A stretch of 5,704 bases of DNA from assembly GCA_020200675.1 (NCBI GenBank), contig JAIVIG010000114.1:1-5704 (forward strand), in the 5' to 3' direction. Source of the stretch: Actinomycetota bacterium (GTDB lineage Bacteria > Actinomycetota > Rubrobacteria > Rubrobacterales > Rubrobacteraceae). Shown here in pieces: positions 1-4,383 of the stretch (the first letter of the stretch is position 1; the number at the start of each line of letters is the position of its first letter). The notes beneath the pieces were generated by a model, which was not told the DNA's origin, made no database searches, and saw only the letters and a program-made list of their open reading frames with translations. The position numbers and the translations under genes were made by a program.

Positions 1-59
1 CGGGCGGCGTAGTCCTCCAGCGGTCCAGGGGCGGGAGTTGCGGGCAGTCGTTTGGTCAT
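1..59 (-). CDS. Transposase N-terminus, IS701/IS4-like (partial)
   Basis: The gene starts at ATG 59-57 on the minus strand and leaves the window at position 1, so only about 19 residues are visible (MTKRLPATPAPGPLEDYAA). A strong Shine-Dalgarno sequence, AGGAGGT, lies at 72-66, six bases before the ATG, so this is a genuine translation start. The string LPATPAPxPLEDYA resembles, from memory, the N-terminus of IS701/IS4-related DDE transposases common in actinobacteria and cyanobacteria. No catalytic motif is in the window, so the family call rests on this short match alone. If correct, one end of the insertion sequence must lie between about 75 and 300, but I could not define its terminal inverted repeat. 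The neighbouring lipid kinase gene is divergent from it. Confidence 0.5.
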   Translation of the reverse strand, partial: MTKRLPATPAPGPLEDYAA

Positions 60-80
60 AGCGGCACCTCCTCGCCTCGC

Positions 81-109
81 ATCGAAGCACAGGCGGCACC
101 CCCTGTCAA
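81..109 (-). promoter_or_regulatory. Possible promoter for the left-edge transposase gene
   Basis: On the minus strand a perfect TTGACA (109-104) is followed, after 17 bases, by TTCGAT (86-81), a poor -10 match. The implied transcript start near 74 would place the AGGAGGT ribosome binding site at the very 5' end of the message. The -35 box and spacing are good and the -10 box is weak, so this is tentative. Confidence 0.3.
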
Positions 110-198
110 CAAACTACCGGTATAGCCCTTCTCTGGCCTTGGGACGAGATGTTGTGGTCGTACGACTTCTTCCGAGGAACGAGGGACATCGTCCCAAG

Positions 199-221
199 TC
201 GAGCCGAGGCCTCGGGTTCGA
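199..221. repeat. Dyad symmetry with 12-base perfect palindrome
   Basis: Positions 204-215 (CCGAGGCCTCGG) form an exact palindrome. TCGA arms at 199-202 and 218-221 extend it, with a small internal loop between them (G203 opposite G216-T217). It lies in the gene-free stretch 60-305, about 85-105 bases before the lipid kinase start. It could be an operator or a transcript hairpin. A TATAAA at 226-231 would be a reasonable -10 box, and its -35 position would then fall inside the dyad. No good -35 hexamer is visible there. Nothing else recognisable was found in 110-305. Confidence 0.4.
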
Positions 222-225
222 CGAG

Positions 226-231
226 TATAAA
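226..231 (+). promoter_or_regulatory. Possible -10 box upstream of lipid kinase gene
   Basis: TATAAA matches the consensus -10 at five of six positions. The expected -35 location is occupied by the palindrome at 204-215 and does not resemble TTGACA. If used, this promoter would need an activator or another sigma factor, and would give a leader of about 65 bases before the ATG at 306. This is low-confidence inference. Confidence 0.2.
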
Positions 232-305
232 GTTGTAGTCGAGATTGAGATAAACCAGTGCGTGCGGCCGGGCGGCCCTCTTTCGAGGCTGGTATTCTCG
301 ACGGT

Positions 306-1202
306 ATGGAAGTTGAGCGGCGCGTAGCGCACCTCGTGTTGAATCCGGCCGCCGGCAGGGGTCGTGCGGCGGCGCGTCGTGGGGAGATCTCCGCGTACCT
401 GGAGAGGCGCGGGATCGGGGTCGAGTGGCACGAGACGCGGGGGACGGGGCACGCGGGGAAGATCGTTGCGGGGTTGCCGGACGGGGCGCTGATCGTGGCG
501 GTAGGGGGAGACGGAACGGTACACGAGGTGGCGGCCGCATGCGTGCGAACCGGGCGGGTGATGGGAATCCTGCCGGTGGGCAGCGGCAACGACTACGTGA
601 AGGCGCTCGGGGTCGGGACGGAGCTCGGACGGGCGTTGGAAGTCGTCGTCGGTGGCATGGTCCGGAGCGTGGACGTGGGCGAGGTCAACGGAGTCCGGTT
701 CAACAACGGGCTTGGGATCGGGTTCGACGCCGAGGTCGCCGCCGGGGTCGCGAAGGCGCCGGCGTGGCTCGGGGGATTCGGGGGGTACCTGTGGTCGGTC
801 GGCCGACTGCTGTGGGGATTCGAGTGCCGCGAGGCGCGTCTAAAGCTCGGCGGTGAGGAGATACCGGCCGAGACCCTCCTCGTCGCGGTGGCGCTCGGGA
901 CGACCTACGGAGCGCGTTTCAGGCTGGCGCCCGAGTCGGATCTCGAGGACGGCGCGTTCGACGTCGTGTGGAGCGAGGAGGTTAGCAGGGCGGAGATACT
1001 GCGCCTCATACCGTCCGTGCTCAGGGGCACGCACCTCGCGCACCCGAAGATACACTTCGCCCGGGCGGCAGAGGTCGAGGTGTCCCTGAAGAAGCCAGTT
1101 CCGGCGCACGTGGACGGCGAGATGCTCTCCCCCACCCGCGACTTCCGCGCCAGGGTGCTCCCCAGGGCGCTGCGCGTGCTGGCCCCGCAGCCTCCAGGAT
1201 AA
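306..1202 (+). CDS. Diacylglycerol kinase family lipid kinase (DAGK/YegS/LCB5 fold)
   Basis: This 298-residue protein belongs to the diacylglycerol/sphingosine kinase superfamily, which transfers the ATP gamma-phosphate to a lipid hydroxyl at the cytoplasmic membrane face. Visible motifs in order are NPAAGRG (residues 13-19), the nucleotide-binding GGDGT (67-71), PVGSGNDYVKALG (90-102), NGLGIGFDAEV (134-144), the APESDLEDGAFDVV segment (208-221) and HVDGE (268-272) near the C-terminus. Length is typical for bacterial DgkB/YegS/BmrU proteins. I chose ATG 306 because family members start just before the NPxxG strand. An in-frame GTG at 258 would add 16 residues with no family look. No strong ribosome binding site precedes 306; the nearest GAGG is at 285-288. 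The likely role is recycling diacylglycerol to phosphatidic acid, but the exact lipid cannot be read from sequence. Transposon traces lie on both sides. Confidence 0.9.
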   Translation: MEVERRVAHLVLNPAAGRGRAAARRGEISAYLERRGIGVEWHETRGTGHAGKIVAGLPDGALIVAVGGDGTVHEVAAACVRTGRVMGILPVGSGNDYVKALGVGTELGRALEVVVGGMVRSVDVGEVNGVRFNNGLGIGFDAEVAAGVAKAPAWLGGFGGYLWSVGRLLWGFECREARLKLGGEEIPAETLLVAVALGTTYGARFRLAPESDLEDGAFDVVWSEEVSRAEILRLIPSVLRGTHLAHPKIHFARAAEVEVSLKKPVPAHVDGEMLSPTRDFRARVLPRALRVLAPQPPG

Positions 1203-1245
1203 GAGCCCGCCGCCTGCCGGAGAACTTATTTCTGGAACTGGAGAG

Positions 1246-1353
1246 ATGACCCCGGCTGACACGCTCTCGGCGATTCTGGCCGGAACGGGTACGAGCGGAC
1301 GCGAAAGGTTGCCGGGGATATGCGGCATCGACGTTAGCAAAGCCCATGGGTAG
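1246..1353 (+). pseudogene. IS110-type transposase 5' remnant
   Basis: A 35-codon frame opens at ATG 1246, with GGAG three bases upstream, and ends at TAG 1351-1353. Its last residues before the stop read ICGIDVSKAHG. GIDVSKA is the hallmark start of IS110-family DEDD transposases, and its Asp (codon 1330-1332) corresponds to the first catalytic acidic residue. The normal continuation (L-D-...) is replaced after the His codon by an immediate stop, so only the N-terminal tip survives. The first 23 codons or so do not resemble a transposase and may have been non-coding in the parent element; a TTG at 1309 or a lost start near 1318 is an alternative. It sits in the gap between the lipid kinase and malonyltransferase genes. 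The match is short but highly characteristic. Confidence 0.5.
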
Positions 1354-1397
1354 GCGCTTCTACATACAACGAAATTGTGGTAAAAATCTGTCTTGCC

Positions 1398-1410
1398 CCC
1401 CGGAACGGGG
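1398..1410 (+). other. Short GC hairpin in leader of malonyltransferase gene
   Basis: CCCCG (1398-1402) and CGGGG (1406-1410) can pair around a GAA loop, 47 bases before the ATG at 1458. An A-rich TAAAAAT stretch at 1381-1387 just upstream could be a -10-like element, but no convincing -35 partner is seen. No role can be assigned. Confidence 0.2.
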
Positions 1411-1457
1411 AGCGAAGGAATGGTTAGGTAGGGTTTCGTAGGGATGGGCGCAAAGGT

Positions 1458-2312
1458 ATGAGGGCTTTCGTTTTTCCGGGGCAGGGCGGCAAGGTAGTCG
1501 AGCCCGAGGGGCAGCTGTTAACGACGATCCGGCGTGTCGTAGGCGAGCGCGTACCGGAGCAGGTCAAGGTCTTCGCGCGCGCGGCGCAAGACGCCGACGA
1601 GAGTCGCGTGTTGGATCTCCACCCGGACGTCGTGGCCGGACACTCCCTGGGCGAGTACGGCGCGGCTTACGCCGCCGGATGCTTCGACCTCGAGACGGGG
1701 CTCTGGCTCGTCGCCCAGCGCGACCGCTTTCTCGCCGAGGCAGCCGAGGACGTGCCGGGCGGCATGGTCGCCATCCTCAAGGCGGACCCCGCGGAAGTAG
1801 AGAAGGTCCTCGACGAGTCGGAGGGCTCGGTAATCGCCAACTACAACTCACCCCGCCAGACCGTCATCTCGGGGCTGAGGGACGCTCTTGGGGAGGCGGT
1901 CTCCAAGGTCCGGGGCCGCGCCATCCGCCTGAACGTCTCGTTCGCGGCCCACTCACCGTACGTGGCCGTCGCCAGCGAAAAGATGCGCGGCGTCCTGGAA
2001 TCGGTCGAGTTCCACAGGCCCGAGGTTCCCGTCGTGAGCGCCGTCGACGGTAGCGTCCTCGAAACGGGGGACGCCGTCAAAGAAGCCCTGGAGAGCCAGA
2101 TGGTCGCGCCGGTCCGATGGGTCAAGGTCGTCGAGACCCTAGCCCGCATGCGGGTGGAGGAGTGGATAGAGCTCGGCGGCGGTGGGGTCCTGACCCGGAT
2201 GCTCAGAGACTTCGAGTTACCCTCGCTCAGAGGCGTCACCTTCGAGGATCTGCGCGCCCGCCTCTCCCAGCAGGCCCAGAACCTCCTTCCCCGAAAGGAC
2301 GAGGGAGAATAA
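1458..2312 (+). CDS. fabD: ACP S-malonyltransferase (FabD-type), short form
   Basis: This 284-residue protein has the malonyl-CoA:ACP transacylase fold, which moves malonyl from CoA to acyl carrier protein for fatty-acid elongation in the cytoplasm. Motifs are FPGQG (6-10), the nucleophile elbow GHSLGEY with Ser63, Arg88 in AQRDRF (equivalent to the carboxylate-binding Arg of E. coli FabD), GGMVAIL (101-107), NYNSPRQTVISG (128-139), catalytic His165 in FAAHSPY, and the C-terminal ELGGGGVLTRM. All core catalytic residues are present. The segment between FPGQG and GHSLGE is about 29 residues shorter than in E. coli, where the Ser is number 92, and the usual QPALL-type stretch is absent. ATG 1458 is the only plausible start because TAG at 1425 closes the frame upstream and no other start codon lies between. 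No ACP or ketosynthase gene is adjacent. The neighbour is a HAD-fold gene 31 bases downstream. It could be a FabD paralogue with a specialised acyl or carrier partner. Confidence 0.85.
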   Translation: MRAFVFPGQGGKVVEPEGQLLTTIRRVVGERVPEQVKVFARAAQDADESRVLDLHPDVVAGHSLGEYGAAYAAGCFDLETGLWLVAQRDRFLAEAAEDVPGGMVAILKADPAEVEKVLDESEGSVIANYNSPRQTVISGLRDALGEAVSKVRGRAIRLNVSFAAHSPYVAVASEKMRGVLESVEFHRPEVPVVSAVDGSVLETGDAVKEALESQMVAPVRWVKVVETLARMRVEEWIELGGGGVLTRMLRDFELPSLRGVTFEDLRARLSQQAQNLLPRKDEGE

Positions 2313-2343
2313 CGGGTCTCGTAGCCCGACCCTCTCCTGGCGA

Positions 2344-2682
2344 ATGAACGTCTTCTTCGATGTGCAAGGCACCCTGGTCTGCGGAGGTACCCCACGTCCG
2401 CACGCGCGCGAGGTCTTTGCCGAGCTCGCCGGCGCGGGCCACGACGTTTACCTCTGGTCGAGCGCGGGGACCGGCTACGCGTCCTCCGCCGCGGAGCTCC
2501 TCGGGGTCGAGGACCTCGTCTTCGGATGCTACTCGAAGTTCGCGCCGCCGCCGGTAACCGTGGACTACGCCGTGGACGACCACCCGAATCTCGTAGATCG
2601 CTACGGCGGCTATACCATCACCCCGTTCGACGGTGACCCGGAAGACCGGGAGCTCTGGAAAGTGGCGGAGCGGCTCAAGTAG
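2344..2682 (+). CDS. Small HAD-superfamily hydrolase-like protein
   Basis: This 112-residue protein shows a minimal HAD (haloacid dehalogenase-like) Rossmann core without an obvious cap domain. Motif I is FFDVQGTL, with the nucleophile Asp6 kept but the usual second Asp replaced by Gln8. Motif II is YLWSSAG (Ser39 or Ser40), motif III is probably Lys65 in YSKF, and motif IV is DYAVDDHP with Asp78 and Asp79. Family members usually hydrolyse small phosphate esters. The Gln at the general acid/base position makes normal phosphatase turnover doubtful, though the metal-binding Asp residues remain. The gene follows the malonyltransferase stop by 31 bases on the same strand, so co-transcription is likely. 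No good ribosome binding site is visible before ATG 2344, which suggests translational dependence on the upstream gene. Substrate is unknown. Confidence 0.75.
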   Translation: MNVFFDVQGTLVCGGTPRPHAREVFAELAGAGHDVYLWSSAGTGYASSAAELLGVEDLVFGCYSKFAPPPVTVDYAVDDHPNLVDRYGGYTITPFDGDPEDRELWKVAERLK

Positions 2683-2716
2683 CCTGCGCCCAGCCCAGGC
2701 ACCGAACCTCTTTCGG
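2682..2716 (+). terminator. Weak tandem hairpins after the HAD gene
   Basis: Just after the HAD stop codon, GCCTG (2682-2686) can pair with CAGGC (2696-2700), and CCGAA (2702-2706) with TTCGG (2712-2716). Neither hairpin is followed by a T-run on the plus strand, so intrinsic termination is uncertain. They are listed because a convergent gene begins its 3' end about 80 bases away. Confidence 0.25.
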
Positions 2717-2730
2717 CGCGACAGGGCGGC

Positions 2731-2761
2731 AAAAGGGGCCAGGGCAAGATGCCCCAGCCCC
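2731..2761 (-). terminator. Rho-independent terminator of the RnfC/PduS-like gene
   Basis: A two-part stem consists of an outer GGGGC/GCCCC (2735-2739 with 2757-2761) and an inner GGGCA/TGCCC (2742-2746 with 2750-2754), separated by CA/CA mismatches and closed by an AGA loop. Read on the minus strand the stem is followed directly by TTTT (2734-2731), as expected for an intrinsic terminator. It lies 33 bases beyond the minus-strand stop codon at 2794. The stem may also slow plus-strand transcription from the convergent operon, but it has no T-tail on that strand. Confidence 0.6.
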
Positions 2762-2793
2762 TCCACTGACAACTGAAAACTATTTCCTGATAA

Positions 2794-3912
2794 CTACCTG
2801 GCCGCTTCGGCCTCGGTCTCGGCTCGCGCCTCCTCGTGGGGCACGGCGCCGCCGGCGATGGCGACGAGATCGTCCTCGATCGAGGAGACCGTGCCCTCCA
2901 TGCTCGACCAGACGCCTATGGAGAACCCTTCGTCGACCGGTTCGCCGATCTTCTGCTCGTACTCGACCTCGTCGCCCTCGGAGATGAGCGGCGTGGCCGG
3001 CTTGAGGAAACGGCCGCCGAGCGGCAGATGCACGCCCGAGACCCTATCAACCAGCGACACGAAGCTCTCCTCGGGGAGCTTGGTCTTTATGTCGGCGTAC
3101 TCCTTGCTCGCCACGCCCTTCGGGATGACGAGGAAGCCGTTGGTGGTGCGGCGCACGTAGGCGTCGCCCTCGCCCAGAGACTCGATGCCCATCTCGTTCA
3201 GGTACGGGCCGCCGTCGATCACGGAATACTGGCCCGTCCCGGCATCGACGTCCATGCCGGCGAGCTTCAGCAACTCGGTCGCCGACGCGCCGAGCGGCGC
3301 CTCGAAGCACTTCAGCGGAAGCTCCGGTCCGAAGACGTTTAAGAACTTGGTGGTGACGGGCTTGCCGAGGAAGAACGCGTTGTAGATGTTCAGGAGCGAC
3401 TCGGAGTTCTGGACTATGTGCCCGGCGTCGAGCGGGAGCCCCGGACGCTTGTTGCCGTCGGGCAGGTCCACCCGGCGCGGCACCCACTTCTCCTTATCCT
3501 CGTTGAAGATGTTCTTGATGAGGGTCTTCTCCTCGCCAAGGGCGTACTTGTCCGGGACCAGGCTGATCTCGTAGAGCCCGTCCGTGTTCTCCTTGTAACG
3601 GGAGAACCACTCCTCGTCCTTGAAGTGGACGCCCATGATGACCTGCTCTAATCCGAAGACTTCCTTCATCGCCTCGAAGAGCGTGAGGAACTCATCGAAG
3701 TACTCCCGGTGAACCAGCTTGTCCGTCCAGTAACCCGGCTCGGACTCTGTGCAGTTCACGATCAGGCGTGGCTGCGGGTTCTTCCACTTGAAGTACGTCG
3801 GGAAACCGCCGCCCCCCGCTCCTACGATGCCGGCCTGCCGCATGATCTCGACGGCCTCGTCCCTACTCAGCGCCTTGACCTCGTCAAGCGTGCGCTTCTT
3901 TAGCTCCACCAC
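2794..3912 (-). CDS. RnfC/PduS/NuoF-like flavoprotein without Fe-S motifs
   Basis: From GTG 3912 this is a 372-residue soluble protein. Residues 31-43 (GAGGGGFPTYFKW) and 53-61 (NCTESEPGY) match the FMN/NADH-binding fold of the complex I 51 kDa family, in which RnfC and PduS have GxGGAGFPxxxK and AEcEP. A GEEKT segment at 126-130 and the RPGLPLDAGHIVQNSESLLNIYNA stretch correspond to later parts of that domain. An SLBB-like region follows at about 196-243. A barrel-sandwich-type module (HLPLGGRFLKPATPLISEGD, then EQKIGEP) spans about 295-350, and an acidic tail ends the protein. Only two Cys residues are present (54 and 202), so there is no CxxCxxC cluster site. RnfC normally carries the barrel-sandwich at its N-terminus plus two 4Fe-4S sites, while PduS has it at the C-terminus, so the order is PduS-like. 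It probably passes electrons between NAD(H), flavin and an unknown partner. No rnf, nuo or pdu genes are adjacent. Confidence 0.7.
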   Translation of the reverse strand: MVELKKRTLDEVKALSRDEAVEIMRQAGIVGAGGGGFPTYFKWKNPQPRLIVNCTESEPGYWTDKLVHREYFDEFLTLFEAMKEVFGLEQVIMGVHFKDEEWFSRYKENTDGLYEISLVPDKYALGEEKTLIKNIFNEDKEKWVPRRVDLPDGNKRPGLPLDAGHIVQNSESLLNIYNAFFLGKPVTTKFLNVFGPELPLKCFEAPLGASATELLKLAGMDVDAGTGQYSVIDGGPYLNEMGIESLGEGDAYVRRTTNGFLVIPKGVASKEYADIKTKLPEESFVSLVDRVSGVHLPLGGRFLKPATPLISEGDEVEYEQKIGEPVDEGFSIGVWSSMEGTVSSIEDDLVAIAGGAVPHEEARAETEAEAAR

Positions 3913-3920
3913 AATTAGTC

Positions 3921-3927
3921 GCCCTCC
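3921..3927 (-). promoter_or_regulatory. Ribosome binding site fixing the GTG start at 3912
   Basis: GGAGGGC reads on the minus strand from 3927 to 3921, eight bases before GTG 3912. The frame stays open upstream to 4038, but the extra 42 residues overlap the promoter region and lack family resemblance. This site therefore supports the shorter protein. A second GTG at 3909 is the adjacent codon and cannot be excluded. Confidence 0.7.
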
Positions 3928-3984
3928 GTAAGAGTAGTCCAACAAGGTACTTGCGGTTACGATCTCCACGTAATCTCTAGAGAA

Positions 3985-3990
3985 AGTATA
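3985..3990 (-). promoter_or_regulatory. Possible -10 box for the RnfC/PduS-like gene
   Basis: The minus strand reads TATACT at 3990-3985, a good -10 match. The hexamer 17 bases upstream is TAGCAA, only a half match to TTGACA. A CTGACA nearby is a better -35 sequence but lies 24 bases away, too far for normal spacing. The implied leader is about 65 bases. The gap 3913-4048 separates two divergent genes, so a promoter on each strand is expected. Confidence 0.35.
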
Positions 3991-4030
3991 TCCGTTGCTG
4001 CTTTGTGTTGCTAGTGTCAGGCGTGACCTC

Positions 4031-4039
4031 TGGTACACT
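4031..4039 (+). promoter_or_regulatory. Extended -10 promoter for small membrane protein gene
   Basis: TGG followed by TACACT (4034-4039) fits an extended -10 element. A TTGCTA at 4008-4013 is too far away (20 bases) to be a standard -35, which is tolerable for extended -10 promoters. Transcription would begin near 4046, only about three bases before ATG 4049, so the message would be leaderless or nearly so. Confidence 0.4.
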
Positions 4040-4048
4040 CAAAGGACG

Positions 4049-4270
4049 ATGAAGTTGACGAGGCGCACGTCGAATATCCTTCTGGCGATCGGCATCGTGA
4101 TGCTCGCTCTCTGGATACCCCGCGTCTTCACCTGGTACGTTAATGATTTGCAGGGATCCACGTACCTGGCCCTCATACACCTGCCGATCATCCCTATCTC
4201 GCTCGCCATCGGCGGCTACCTCACGTACCTCGGCATAAAGGGCCGCAGGGCCACCCGACGCACGGCTTAG
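4049..4270 (+). CDS. Small two-helix membrane protein, function unknown
   Basis: This 73-residue protein has two hydrophobic segments, about residues 8-27 (SNILLAIGIVMLALWIPRVF region) and 39-62 (YLALIHLPIIPISLAIGGYLTYLGI region). The polar loop between them reads YVNDLQGS. Basic residues at both ends (KLTRR at the start, KGRRATRR at the end) predict both termini in the cytoplasm and the loop outside, by the positive-inside rule. I chose ATG 4049 because a TTG at 3995 would place coding sequence over the promoter and add residues unlike a membrane protein. AAAGGA at 4041-4046 is only two bases from the ATG, too close for ideal ribosome binding, which fits a near-leaderless transcript. It is divergent from the RnfC/PduS-like gene. 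I do not recognise a family. Confidence 0.65.
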   Translation: MKLTRRTSNILLAIGIVMLALWIPRVFTWYVNDLQGSTYLALIHLPIIPISLAIGGYLTYLGIKGRRATRRTA

Positions 4271-4319
4271 CGTTCGGAGTCAAACGGGCGCTCCTCGCCG
4301 GTTCGGACTATCCCTTCTG

Positions 4320-4383
4320 CGATTCCTCTGGTTTCCTATGCAGGCAGTACGTCCAACGGAGCGGTCCTGTTTCAGAGGAAGCG
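4320..4383. repeat. Inverted repeat between convergent genes, possible terminator
   Basis: TTCCTCTG (4323-4330) is the exact reverse complement of CAGAGGAA (4373-4380). The pairing continues past one mismatch with two more base pairs at the outside (4320-4321 with 4382-4383). The loop is 42 bases and contains weaker internal pairs, such as CAGG (4341-4344) with CCTG (4366-4369). One arm touches the stop codon of the broken dehydratase gene. No T-run follows on either strand, so it is not a classic intrinsic terminator. The remaining sequence in 4271-4319 shows only a short direct repeat of GTTCGGA. Confidence 0.35.

Noticed and set aside
52..327. Plus-strand open frame of 91 codons across the left intergenic region
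   Set aside because: It has low-complexity, basic, shadow-like composition. It overlaps the divergent transposase start, the candidate promoters and the beginning of the lipid kinase gene, and no family is recognisable.
56..589. Minus-strand open frames of 136-177 codons opposite the lipid kinase start
   Set aside because: They are rich in Pro, Arg and Ser, typical of antisense shadows in GC-rich DNA, and lie opposite a gene with complete family motifs.
840..1347. Minus-strand open frames opposite the lipid kinase C-terminus and the gap after it
   Set aside because: No motif or ribosome binding site supports them, and they mirror the codon periodicity of the plus-strand gene.
2236..2772. 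Minus-strand 178-codon frame opposite the HAD gene
   Set aside because: It spans the terminator and intergenic hairpins and sits antisense to a protein with recognisable HAD motifs.
2836..3342. Plus-strand 168-codon frame opposite the RnfC/PduS-like gene
   Set aside because: It is an antisense shadow rich in Arg, Ala, His and Asp with no domain signal. The minus-strand frame carries clear flavin-binding and SLBB-type sequence.
3913..4038. Longer N-terminus of the RnfC/PduS-like protein starting at 4038
   Set aside because: GGAGGGC at 3927-3921 places the start at GTG 3912. The extra residues overlap the divergent promoter region and do not look like the family.
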